A program made the position numbers and the translations under genes. A DNA stretch of 35,646 bases from UBA11889 sp002313255 (lineage in GTDB: Bacteria; Pseudomonadota; Gammaproteobacteria; Pseudomonadales; Azotimanducaceae): NCBI GenBank assembly GCA_913045265.1, contig CAJWQX010000035.1:1-35646 (forward strand). Reading direction: 5' to 3'. Every line of letters begins with the position of its first letter. Position 1 is the stretch's first letter. A model generated the notes under the pieces. That model did no database searches. It saw only the letters and a list, made by a program, of their open reading frames with translations, and was not told the DNA's origin. Positions 27,776 through 35,600 of the stretch are shown here, one piece after another.

Positions 27776-29034
27776 ACGTCGTCGAGGACGTTGCGGCGGC
27801 CAACACCGATTGGTTTGGGTTCGGGCGTCGCGCTGTCGAAGGCCCTGGCGCCCGATCGCAATTCACGGGAAATTTCCATGTCTAACGAGGCGGGTATGTA
27901 TTCTTCGAGGACAGGATCGGCATAGTCACCCGACGAAACCAACTCTTGCCCGACGGTAATGAGACGCGTAGTGCTCGGAAGGCCAGTTACCCATACACCG
28001 TCTTCATCGTCGTCAAACACATCGACCCGATGAAATTCGACAACATCGTCGTTACCCAGTGTCCGCACACCTATCGCACCTGTTTCATCAAGTGCAAACA
28101 ACGATGGATTGATCTTGTGGGCAATAATCGTGGCCACTGGGATTACAACTTCTGTCGTAATCCCCGAACGCACGGTGTGGTCTCCATTTTCGACTTGGAA
28201 TTCGACACGGTACATACGCGTCGTCGGGTCGGCTAGTTGGCCAACAAACGTAATCGGACCCATCACGGAGCTACCGTCGCTTAAAACACCCGTCGCCACG
28301 ATGCCAGGATGGAGCTGATAGACGTCGCGTTCCGACACGCGCGCTGCAACAAGCATCGGATCAAGATCTATCACGGTGGCGCAACCGCCGCCCGGCACAA
28401 GGTAATCGCCTACTTCCGCGTGCGTCTCTTCGACAATACCGTCGAAGGGGGCGCGTATATAAATTTTCTCGAGGTCCAGGGAACTTGTTGTCAGCACAGC
28501 TTCGGCCGCGGCCAGCTTTGCCTTCGCTTTAGCGATCATGGTTCTCGATTGAAATCCCTCGACCTCAAGACGTTTGCTTCCTTCGTATTCGATTTTTGCC
28601 TCGTTGACAGCCTCCTCGGCGTGGGCCAAACGCGCCAGACGATCATCCGTTGATAGCTGACAGAGAAGGCTTCCCTCCTCTACATACGCGCCGCGTTCGA
28701 CCGCGCGCTCAACGACACTACCCGTGGTTTCGGCCCGCACTTGGACCGTCCGCTTATGCTCCGTTCGACCCCTAAGACGCACGTTTCGGGTACGCAATGT
28801 GGATTCAATAACGCGCGCTTTCACACGAGTTCGAGACCGATCCTTGTTTATCTCAGCGTAACGAAGATTCTTTTCATTTAGCGTTGACGCAACGTCATTT
28901 TGTCTATCGTCCTGAAACAGCCCGGACCCGAGCCACAAAACACCGAGTAAAGCGATAACGCCAGCTGCTACATAAGTGTGCCGCATATCGTTCGTTGGCC
29001 AGTGAGATCTATCGACTCTAACATGTTTAACCAT
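27772..29034 (-). CDS. HlyD/AcrA-type membrane-fusion protein
   Basis: 420 residues from ATG 29034; an in-frame ATG at 28986 begins 16 residues later, just before the membrane helix (YVAAGVIALLGVLWLGSGLF). Lipoyl-like halves are visible (AETTGSVVERAVERGAYVEE and YIRAPFDGIVEETHAEVGDY), separated by an alpha-helical hairpin rich in Ala, Glu and Lys (residues ~140-195). A beta-barrel region follows (VAARVSERDVYQLHPG). It links the RND permease to an outer-membrane channel encoded elsewhere. The 4-nt overlap with the pump gene indicates one operon. It is divergent from the PPOX gene. Confidence 0.92.
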   Translation of the reverse strand: MVKHVRVDRSHWPTNDMRHTYVAAGVIALLGVLWLGSGLFQDDRQNDVASTLNEKNLRYAEINKDRSRTRVKARVIESTLRTRNVRLRGRTEHKRTVQVRAETTGSVVERAVERGAYVEEGSLLCQLSTDDRLARLAHAEEAVNEAKIEYEGSKRLEVEGFQSRTMIAKAKAKLAAAEAVLTTSSLDLEKIYIRAPFDGIVEETHAEVGDYLVPGGGCATVIDLDPMLVAARVSERDVYQLHPGIVATGVLSDGSSVMGPITFVGQLADPTTRMYRVEFQVENGDHTVRSGITTEVVIPVATIIAHKINPSLFALDETGAIGVRTLGNDDVVEFHRVDVFDDDEDGVWVTGLPSTTRLITVGQELVSSGDYADPVLEEYIPASLDMEISRELRSGARAFDSATPEPKPIGVGRRNVLDDV

Positions 29035-29148
29035 CGTCGATCCGAGTCCTACCCCGCATCGCAGATGAACAAAGGCCTCGGAGCCCGTTCTAACAGTCGC
29101 GTATACTCGCGGTCGTCATACAGTTCGAGACGCATTGAGGAGGGTGTT

Positions 29149-29766
29149 TTGACCAGTAATACCATACAAAGCATGGCGGAATTACGCGAGGTAATTGGGG
29201 AAGAGATCCCAGGGCTTCATGAAAAGAACATGGACCACGTGGATCACTTCGCACGGGAATTCATCGAGAAGAGTCCTTTTATCGTGTTGTCGACGGCGGA
29301 CGAAGTCGGACGTATGGATGCTTCGCCCAAAGGAGACGCCCCGGGATTTGTTGAAGTATTGGACGAACGCACGCTGTTAATTCCTGATCGACCCGGCAAT
29401 AAGCTCGCGTACGGTCACCAGAACATACTGTCGAATCCAAATGTCGGCATTTTGTTTATTGTCCCGAATACGCGGGAGACACTCCGAATCAATGGCCGAG
29501 CGGAACTTTCGTGTGAGCCAGATCTTTTGCAACAACTAGCAGCACGCGACAAACCTGCGACACTCGCCATCCGAGTCTTTGTCGACGAGTGCTTTTTTCA
29601 CTGTGGAAAGGCCATGTTGAGATCCAAGTTGTGGGACAGCAATACGTGGCAAGAAAACTACCGCGTCTCGTTCGGTGAAATCTTTGCTGCTCGAAAGACC
29701 GTAGGACCTGATATCGCCCAATCGATCGACCAACACATCGAGGCCGACTATCGCGACAATCTCTAA
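29149..29766 (+). CDS. PPOX-like FMN-dependent protein (MSMEG_1061-like)
   Basis: 205 residues from the TTG at 29149, chosen because GAGGAGGG lies 4-5 nt upstream. The open frame runs back to 28978, but that part overlaps the divergent pump operon and is low-complexity. The split-barrel signature of pyridoxamine-phosphate-oxidase-like proteins is visible: SPFIVLSTADEVGRMDASPK, LLIPDRPGNKLAYG and NPNVGILFIVPNTRETLRIN. The C-terminal FFHCGKAMLRSKLW is typical of the MSMEG_1061 subgroup. Expected role: FMN-linked redox chemistry on a small molecule in the cytoplasm; substrate unknown. The GrdB/PrdB-like selenoprotein candidate begins 19 nt after its stop, so the two are probably co-transcribed. 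Confidence 0.88.
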   Translation: MTSNTIQSMAELREVIGEEIPGLHEKNMDHVDHFAREFIEKSPFIVLSTADEVGRMDASPKGDAPGFVEVLDERTLLIPDRPGNKLAYGHQNILSNPNVGILFIVPNTRETLRINGRAELSCEPDLLQQLAARDKPATLAIRVFVDECFFHCGKAMLRSKLWDSNTWQENYRVSFGEIFAARKTVGPDIAQSIDQHIEADYRDNL

Positions 29767-29785
29767 GCGGTAATTCGAGACTACC

Positions 29786-30976
29786 TTGGTCCGCGCAACA
29801 GACCTACCCGACTATGAACGTGAGCACCTCTTAGACAAAAATCTCCCGCCTTTGGGCCCACATTGCTGGACGAAACACGCAAAGCCGCTGAAAGAAATGC
29901 GAGTCGCACTGATCACCACGGCTGGTATACATTTCCAAGACGACGAATCCTTCGACTTTACCGATTCGAGCTTCCGCCCTATTCCAGGTGAGGAAGACTC
30001 CAGCAATCTCATCATGTCGCACAGTTCCGCCAACTTTGATCGCATCGGATTTGCCGAAGACGTCAACCTGGTTTTTCCCATCGATCGATTCAAAGAACTA
30101 GCAAATGTCGGCACCATCGACTCGTTGGCGAGCGTTCATTACAGTTTTATGGGTGCTGGTCTTATGCCTGAAGCCTATGAGCAAAGCGCCGATCAGGTCG
30201 CCCACCTGCTGAAACAAGATCAAGTGGACGCTGTCTTCCTGACACCCGTATGACCGAACTGCACGCGCGCCGTGTGCGCAATCAGCTATTACTTAGAGCG
30301 GGCGGGCCTCATGACCACCGGTATTAGTCTAGTGCGGGAAAATGCCGAAAGTATGCGACCCCCGCGGTCGCTTTGGGTGAGTTTCTCGTTGGGCCGCCCG
30401 TTGGGCGTTCCTAACGACGCCCAATTCCAACACCGCGTCATTGCTGCATCATTGAATTTACTCGAGCGTGATCGAGGACCTATATTAGAAGACTATCCCG
30501 TTAATGCACCCAAAGTGAGTCGTGAGACTGTACCCGCTTGTCCCGTTTCATTTCCCAAAGCCAATAATGGCAGCAACTGGCAGTCACGCCTCGCGGGTGA
30601 ACTTTCATCCCTGAAACCATGGTATGAACTGGGTAGGAGGCGCCGCGGAGGACGCACGCTTGCATGTGTATCGGACCTATCAATCGAAGAAAACCTCCAC
30701 AAATTGGGCGAGTATCTGGACCTAAATCGTCTCCCAATCGACGAGCTGCATTGGTTCAAGCAGGCGATTGAGGATGCGAAGGTTTTTTATCTGGAAGCCA
30801 TGACCGCACAACCTGGAAACCACGATCAAATGCAGGTCGACCAAACGTTATGGCGCGAAACTCAACTTGGCGCTGGGCTTTTCTTGTTCTACAAAGGGTT
30901 TCGAGCGCATCCGACGTTGCACCCATTCGCGAGGTTGATCCTACCGCGTACCGCTGTACGCGGAACTACCGGCTAG
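29786..30976 (+). CDS. GrdB/PrdB-family selenoprotein with in-frame UGA (Sec156)
   Basis: Two stretches of the same family, 29786-30250 and 30254-30976, lie in one frame and are separated only by TGA at 30251-30253. Read through as selenocysteine, they give 396 residues with Sec156 in V-U-P-N-C159. This is the UxxC redox motif expected of the glycine/sarcosine/betaine/D-proline reductase selenoprotein B family. Family hallmarks flank it on both sides: MRVALITTAGIHFQDDESF, SHSSANFDRIGFAEDVNLVF and SVHYSFMGAG before; RAVCAISYYLERAGL, SLGRPLGVPNDAQFQHRV and GPILEDYP after. A GC-rich hairpin starts 8 nt past the UGA. The start is TTG 29786, with weak ribosome signal; ATG 29897 is an alternative but would cut conserved sequence. 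The residues after ~250 are less familiar. Function is probably thiol/selenol redox, not glycine reduction. Confidence 0.85.
30261..30277 (+). promoter_or_regulatory. SECIS-like hairpin
   Basis: GCACGCG (30261-30267) pairs with CGTGTGC (30271-30277), with one G-U pair. The stem is 6-7 bp and the loop 3-5 nt, with a G among its first two bases. It begins 8 nt after the UGA at 30251-30253, close to where bacterial SECIS elements lie. Folding and SelB binding are untested. Confidence 0.55.
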
Positions 30977-30991
30977 TGAAGGTATCTCTTC

Positions 30992-32269
30992 TTAAAAGAA
31001 GACATACGATCGAACCACGACGTTCTTGCGACATGGTGCGTCGTCGGACGCGGTTGGGTCCACGCAAGCCGTATGAAAAGACCAACGCGAGACGGAACCG
31101 TCGGTGACGGAGTCGTAACACTTGAGCATGGATACCTCGGTGGACTTCTGCTCGGGAAACCAGTACCAGTCGTGATCGGGTCGATAGGTGAAGCGTGTGG
31201 TCTCACCAACACGGTCGTCGTAGACGCGATAATTGGTGATGTACGGTTGATCCGCAAAAGAAGGCCACGCGCAGAGCACGAAGGGATTCTGGCGCACCGT
31301 CTCCATCGGCTTGGCGAGATTAATCGACATGAACCGTCGTGACATCTTCTGGTCGGCCTGGTCCTCCGTGTAGTGCTGCTCGCGTCCGAAGTTCCGCAAG
31401 TTTCTCGTGAGTAGCTCACGGCAGCGCACGCGTCCGCTGTTGTCGTTCAGGTCGTTGTGCACGAGATTGGCGTACCCTGCGTTTACGCCAGGGATCTTTT
31501 TGTCCTGATCCTCGGTGCGATCGCCCTCGTAGTCCTTATCAAACACATCGTGGTTGTATACGAGTGCGTCTGTCGCGTCCGGGAAAAATTCTAAGAGAAG
31601 CTTCTCGATCTCTGGGTAGAACACACGCTCCACCTCCGCTGCGTCATAGAAGTTCTCGCACTTAGACTCACAGTACGCCAAAGAGACACCAAGCTTGTCC
31701 ATGCACGCTGGACTGTTGGGAGAAAGGCCTGGATGGTATTCCTCCATTCGCCGTGCATCTCGCAAAATCTGCGGAAAATAGAGACAGCGCCGCCCGTGAT
31801 CTCGCTCGTTCTTGCGTAGTGCTTTCGCATCGGCCTCGCGCTCCGGATCTCGCCACAGTGCGTTCGACGAGACGATGGAATAAGACGGTTGCTCGTGGAC
31901 CGTGTACCGCAGAGGAAGAGCCATTCCGCCATCCGGGGCTTCGATGTTGTTCGCTCGAATATATTCCAAGCACTCGGAATAATCCCGAAACCCTACACCC
32001 CATTTGGTTTCGATGGGACCGAGGGGTGCGTCGTCAAGCATGTCGATAACGGCCTGCCCTTCCCCTTCGGTGATCTGGGCAAGCGCGGCTTCCGTTGCTG
32101 CTGTGGTTCCTGCATCCCCGTCCCGATCAAACGACATGTAGGACAATCCCTCATTCGCTGCAAACGGCGGCGACTGCCCCTTCGTAAGCTCAAAGGGGGG
32201 CACATAGGCTGACGAAACCGCCTCTGTATCCGCCATAACTCGATCTGCACCGACCTTGACCCCGCTCAT
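30992..32269 (-). CDS. CmcJ/NvfI-family oxygenase, probable Fe(II)/2-oxoglutarate type
   Basis: 425 residues from ATG 32269 (a second ATG at 32236 is possible). The first ~95 residues are acidic and unassigned. The rest matches the CmcJ/NvfI (AsaB-like) group: ALPLRYTVHEQPSYSIV, the HxD metal motif in VHNDLNDNSG, NLAKPMETVRQNPFVLCAWP, and the closing LKCYDSVTDGSVSRWSFHTA with DDAPCRKNVVVRSYVFF. The distal His of SRWSFHT is the expected third iron ligand. Family members modify secondary metabolites and are well known from fungi. The substrate here is unknown. The gene converges with the selenoprotein gene with only 15 nt between them. Confidence 0.85.
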   Translation of the reverse strand: MSGVKVGADRVMADTEAVSSAYVPPFELTKGQSPPFAANEGLSYMSFDRDGDAGTTAATEAALAQITEGEGQAVIDMLDDAPLGPIETKWGVGFRDYSECLEYIRANNIEAPDGGMALPLRYTVHEQPSYSIVSSNALWRDPEREADAKALRKNERDHGRRCLYFPQILRDARRMEEYHPGLSPNSPACMDKLGVSLAYCESKCENFYDAAEVERVFYPEIEKLLLEFFPDATDALVYNHDVFDKDYEGDRTEDQDKKIPGVNAGYANLVHNDLNDNSGRVRCRELLTRNLRNFGREQHYTEDQADQKMSRRFMSINLAKPMETVRQNPFVLCAWPSFADQPYITNYRVYDDRVGETTRFTYRPDHDWYWFPEQKSTEVSMLKCYDSVTDGSVSRWSFHTACVDPTASDDAPCRKNVVVRSYVFF

Positions 32270-32382
32270 ACGCTCATTCTCGGTTTAAAGCGTCCCATCG
32301 TGGCACACAGCGGTTGTCCTTGCCAGGCCCTGCATTTCGTCGTCCCACGAACTTACAGCACGGGAAAAGACCAGAAAAGTCG

Positions 32383-32472
32383 TTATAAAAGGATAGCCGC
32401 GACAAAGAAAACCCCAACGATGAGGGTACTTCCCACGCTCAACCAATCGACCTTGGTAGCTCTAACAACCAT
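32383..32472 (-). CDS. Possible 29-residue single-pass membrane peptide
   Basis: An ATG-to-TAA frame in the 280-nt gap encodes a short charged N-terminus (MVVRATKVDW) and then one hydrophobic helix (LIVGVFFVAAILL). The shape is that of a small membrane protein, downstream of the YeiH-type transporter on the same strand. No clear ribosome site is visible, so chance remains likely. Confidence 0.2.
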   Translation of the reverse strand: MVVRATKVDWLSVGSTLIVGVFFVAAILL

Positions 32473-32549
32473 GTCACAAACCGTACTTCGGAGCGCTTAA
32501 CGTGGGAAATACTTATTCGATCTAACTATATAAGCCTTGATATATGGTG

Positions 32550-33476
32550 TTACCAGATCTTAACGGCCCAGAATGTCGTGGGTAGTACAATCAACCAAAG
32601 ACAAACACCTAACGAAACAGCGCGGCCGTTCAGTTTCCTAAGCGTCTGTCTCGTGATCTCTAATCCCATGAAGAATAGAGCCGCAACCAACATCATTCGA
32701 CTCAACATCTTTATCCCCGTGAGCCACTCCACAGGCATGTTCGACATGCTGCCAATGATTGAGAACAGCACAAATAGGAGAACAAACCCTGGCAACCTCA
32801 TCTTCGTCTCACGACGGTTCATTAAGATCCCTGCAGCGAGTATCAATGGGATCAACCATAGCGTGCGCACTAACTTAACCGTCGTTGCGACTTGCAACGC
32901 CTCGTCACCATAGATTGCCGCTGCACCAACCACGGAACTTGTGTCGTGGATGGCCAGAGCGACCCACACACCAAACTGGGTTTGCGAAAGCCCGAAGTAA
33001 CCACCGATCTGTGGTAACACAAGGATCGCGATCGCATTAAGTAGAAACACGACGGCGAGGCACACTGCCACTGATTCTGACCGGGCACGAATAACCGGAC
33101 CAAGTGTCGCAATTGCCGTGGCGCCACAAATCGCGGTTCCAGAAACAAGTAGCCGGGCTTGATCGGTATCGGTACGGAGAAATCGCCCCAGCAGCAATCC
33201 CAAACAAAGTGTTAAAAACACATAACCCACGATCAGTAGGGAATAATCTTGGCTAACGCTCCATAGAGTCTGGACATTCATAGTCAAACCGAGAGAAACA
33301 ATCGCGCCTTGGAGGAGAAATTTACCTCCCTGCTTCGTAATCTTCGGTAACTTCGGAACAAATACGACGCTGATAACCGCACCGAGTAGTAGTGCAAAAG
33401 CTGGATGAGCGATAAGTAGCGCCAGACCAAATCCAACCAAGGTCATTAAGAGACGGGATTTATCGGTCAACGGCAA
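32550..33476 (-). CDS. YeiH-family putative sulfate/anion exporter
   Basis: 308 residues from TTG 33476; an in-frame ATG (LLMTLVGFG) lies 10 codons later. About nine to ten transmembrane segments cover the whole length. Signature stretches of the family (PF03601) are intact: LVSGTAICGATAIATLGPVI, AIHDTSSVVGAAAIYGDEAL and TVKLVRTLWLIPLILAAG. The family is called a putative sulfate exporter, but the substrate is not firmly established. The gene stands alone, with the VOC gene 82 nt upstream on the same strand. No LysR-type regulator, often found beside yeiH, is present. Confidence 0.9.
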   Translation of the reverse strand: MPLTDKSRLLMTLVGFGLALLIAHPAFALLLGAVISVVFVPKLPKITKQGGKFLLQGAIVSLGLTMNVQTLWSVSQDYSLLIVGYVFLTLCLGLLLGRFLRTDTDQARLLVSGTAICGATAIATLGPVIRARSESVAVCLAVVFLLNAIAILVLPQIGGYFGLSQTQFGVWVALAIHDTSSVVGAAAIYGDEALQVATTVKLVRTLWLIPLILAAGILMNRRETKMRLPGFVLLFVLFSIIGSMSNMPVEWLTGIKMLSRMMLVAALFFMGLEITRQTLRKLNGRAVSLGVCLWLIVLPTTFWAVKIW

Positions 33477-33558
33477 ATCGGGTGCTTCGGTTAGGACGAG
33501 TAATTAGGTGTCGCGTATACCAGCAATGTCAAAGTCGTTTGTTTGGCAATCGACACCC

Positions 33559-33924
33559 TCAACGTGTCTCAACGAACGTCAATATATTCCCATCGGGATC
33601 TCTTATACCGAAACTCCTTGCGCCCGAGGGAATCTCGCCAAGATCTACATGAAACGTGGCATTCGCGTTCACAGCCCTTTTATGCAACTCGTCAAACTGC
33701 CGAGTGACGAAATTACATCTTCCGTTTCCGGCCAAAACCCCCATATCGCGTTCTAAACCGAGGTGTATACCAGCATTCCCGTTTCTCAACACAGCGTAAT
33801 TTAGGGAGTTCTCTTCACCTGATTCCTCATTTAAGAAGCCCGCCGTAAACCCGAGAAAGTTGCAATACCAGCCCACCGATCGATGTACAGATTTCACGGT
33901 AAGAACCAGCTCTACGCTTTCCAC
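33559..33924 (-). CDS. VOC-superfamily (glyoxalase/bleomycin-resistance-like) protein
   Basis: 121 residues, the usual length of a single-unit VOC protein with two beta-alpha-beta-beta-beta modules. Typical marks are the opening ELVLTVKSVHRSVGWYCNFL, the middle IHLGLERD with a candidate metal His, and the closing FGIRDPDGNILTFVE with the C-terminal metal Glu. Members bind a divalent metal and act as isomerases, dioxygenases or resistance proteins; the activity here cannot be told. Cytoplasmic. It lies upstream of the YeiH gene on the same strand. Confidence 0.87.
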   Translation of the reverse strand: MESVELVLTVKSVHRSVGWYCNFLGFTAGFLNEESGEENSLNYAVLRNGNAGIHLGLERDMGVLAGNGRCNFVTRQFDELHKRAVNANATFHVDLGEIPSGARSFGIRDPDGNILTFVETR

Positions 33925-33951
33925 GATGCGGCCCCTGATTAGCCGAGCTTT

Positions 33952-33977
33952 CCGAGGCCTAAGAACCTACGCCTCGG
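33952..33977. repeat. Inverted repeat between genes
   Basis: CCGAGGC (33952-33958) and GCCTCGG (33971-33977) form a perfect 7-bp stem around a 12-nt loop. It lies between the VOC gene start and the end of the gene at 34093. Neither side has a T-run, so an operator or a Rho-type end is as likely as an intrinsic terminator. Confidence 0.35.
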
Positions 33978-34092
33978 CCCCTTAATCCGTGACGCAACTT
34001 CGGGCGGCTCATTATCTGCCAGTAGCAAACTCGAAACTTTACTGATTGTGAAGTAAAAGACTCTGCAAGCTATATCCCGAAAAAAAGAGAGT

Positions 34093-34503
34093 TCAGTCAT
34101 TTTCTACGTCCGAGTGGGTGAACGAAAAGCAGTTACGTCCAGCGTCGTGAATCCAAAAATCAACAGCTAACTGCGACGCCGATGGCCGGTCAAAGGTTGC
34201 GCAAAGCTGATAACTAGTCGGATCCAATTGCTCGTATTCATACGCCAATCCGGTCTCTGGATCGGAAGGCATACGGGAAAGTCGGCGACCATCCAACAGC
34301 TCACTCATCTTTAATGGTAGTTCGTCTCGAACTTCCCAATAATCATCGAAAGCCTCAGTCAGTTGAACCAAGTGCGCGACCCGAAGCCCGTCCAAACGCA
34401 CCAAGCGCTGTTCGCTAGGCGAACCCGAGATCACGAAGCCAGCGATCAGGACCAAGGCAACTGCACAGGAGGAGGTCCATAACGAAAACCCGTTAACGTT
34501 CAT
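34093..34503 (-). CDS. Small exported/anchored protein, partner of the DUF5671 gene
   Basis: 136 residues. Residues ~8-27 are hydrophobic (LWTSSCAVALVLIAGFVISG), acting as signal or anchor. The mature part holds VRLDGLRVAHLVQLTEAFDDY and then a compact region ending in YEYEQLDPTSYQLCATFDRP. That arrangement (helix, small beta domain, LCATF strand) resembles small proteins I have seen encoded beside DUF5671 membrane proteins. Its ATG overlaps the upstream DUF5671 stop (34500-34503, ATGA), so the two are co-translated. No enzymatic motif. A T-run follows the stop immediately on the minus strand. Confidence 0.75.
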   Translation of the reverse strand: MNVNGFSLWTSSCAVALVLIAGFVISGSPSEQRLVRLDGLRVAHLVQLTEAFDDYWEVRDELPLKMSELLDGRRLSRMPSDPETGLAYEYEQLDPTSYQLCATFDRPSASQLAVDFWIHDAGRNCFSFTHSDVEND

Positions 34504-35138
34504 CGTGCAAGCGCCTTATCGTCCGCCCTGATGGCCCACGCGTAGTACCCAAAGATCGCACCCGCAATGAGGCCTACCACCACTATTTTTAATAGGAACC
34601 GAATCGAAAGACCGCCAGACAGCAAGGTATATATCAGGACGATAACGTCACCAGTAATCACGCAGGCAGCGACAAACAACGTGATGTATGTCAGCCAACG
34701 CCGTACTGCCGATGTACGTTGTACAGGGTTCAAGACAAGACTCCGATTAGTGTAGTAGCTAACCGAAATAAACAACGGGTAAGCGACGATAAGCGCGGCC
34801 GTTGCGACGCGCATAAAATCCAGAGTCATCAGTTCTGACTGACCGAGCTGATCGGGAAAGGTCAAGTTGATGAACTGGAACAGTAGCGCACCAAAGTGGA
34901 ATCCACTCACGTAAAGCGCTCCAAACGTAATTAGGTAGAGAAACGCATCGCGGGCCAGTGGTTGTGGTTTCGGCGTAGGCACGGGAATGACAAAGTCCAC
35001 GTCGGCAATCGATCTTAGTCCGTCAGCGATCTGCTCCATTGACCACTCAGCTTCGACAAGAGCCTGCTCTAATTCGGCTTTGCTCGCGCCTGCAAGCATT
35101 GCGGCCTCAATGAAGGTTGCGAGCTTAGCGTCTGGCAT
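34500..35138 (-). CDS. DUF5671-like four-helix membrane protein
   Basis: 212 residues. Residues 1-45 form a soluble helical domain (AMLAGASKAELEQALVEAEW) resembling a UBA/CUE-like helical bundle. After a Pro-rich linker (PVPTPKPQP), four transmembrane segments follow, beginning with ARDAFLYLITFGALYVSGFH, the DUF5671 signature with FPD in the first loop. Function unknown in the family. It overlaps the small partner gene by 4 nt. The start ATG has only weak ribosome sequence. Confidence 0.82.
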   Translation of the reverse strand: MPDAKLATFIEAAMLAGASKAELEQALVEAEWSMEQIADGLRSIADVDFVIPVPTPKPQPLARDAFLYLITFGALYVSGFHFGALLFQFINLTFPDQLGQSELMTLDFMRVATAALIVAYPLFISVSYYTNRSLVLNPVQRTSAVRRWLTYITLFVAACVITGDVIVLIYTLLSGGLSIRFLLKIVVVGLIAGAIFGYYAWAIRADDKALAR

Positions 35139-35156
35139 TTGAGATTTCGCTTGTCG

Positions 35157-35558
35157 TTACCTAACAGCCCGAGCCTCGCGCGATTGAACTGACCTTTTTC
35201 GGCTTGGGCAGCTGTAGAAGAACTCGAACATCCGTCCGCCTAAATCACGCGACTTTGTAATTTCACATTCTGCATACTTAATGCCCAGGTATTCTTTGGT
35301 TGCATTCTTATAGATTGTTGAAGTTCTTTCAGACGAACGCGACAAACCCAGCGAGAGTGTCGACACCAAAACATTAATGTATCCACCACAGTCGGTAATC
35401 AGCAACCGTTGTTTAGGTTGATCTTCAATCCCAAAACAATTCCCTTGAATTTGGTATTCACCATGGTCCCGAACATAAAAAGAATAGTCGATGGCTTTTA
35501 CAAGACCGCAAGAACTTAGCACCAAGATCGCAGCGACAACAGCAAAACACTTTTTCAC
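35157..35558 (-). CDS. Small lipoprotein of unknown function
   Basis: 133 residues from GTG 35558; TTG 35591 and GTG 35579 upstream would add up to 11 residues before the signal peptide. The leader VKKCFAVVAAILVLSSC ends in the lipobox L-S-S-C, predicting a lipid-anchored envelope protein. The mature part has four or five cysteines (GNCFGIED, TDCGGYIN, AECEIT, YSCPS), which could form disulfides. I recognise no family. It lies 18 nt upstream of the DUF5671 gene on the same strand and may be its operon leader. Confidence 0.65.
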   Translation of the reverse strand: MKKCFAVVAAILVLSSCGLVKAIDYSFYVRDHGEYQIQGNCFGIEDQPKQRLLITDCGGYINVLVSTLSLGLSRSSERTSTIYKNATKEYLGIKYAECEITKSRDLGGRMFEFFYSCPSRKRSVQSREARAVR

Positions 35559-35600
35559 GTTCCAACTATAGCTAATCACAAGCCGTCGCAATTAGTTGAT

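Noticed and set aside
28978..29148. N-terminal extension of the PPOX gene back to 28978
   Set aside because: The extension overlaps the divergent pump operon start, is rich in Ser and Arg, and has no ribosome site. GAGGAGGG sits just before TTG 29149.
29786..30253. Treating the 155-residue and 234-residue frames as two genes or a pseudogene
   Set aside because: They share one frame, the family match continues across the TGA without loss, and the TGA falls at the known Sec/Cys site of the family. A single readthrough gene explains this better.
30987..31002. TCTTCTT/AAGAAGA inverted repeat between convergent genes as a terminator
   Set aside because: The stem is AT-rich, the loop only two bases, and it overlaps the CmcJ-type stop codon; too weak to call.
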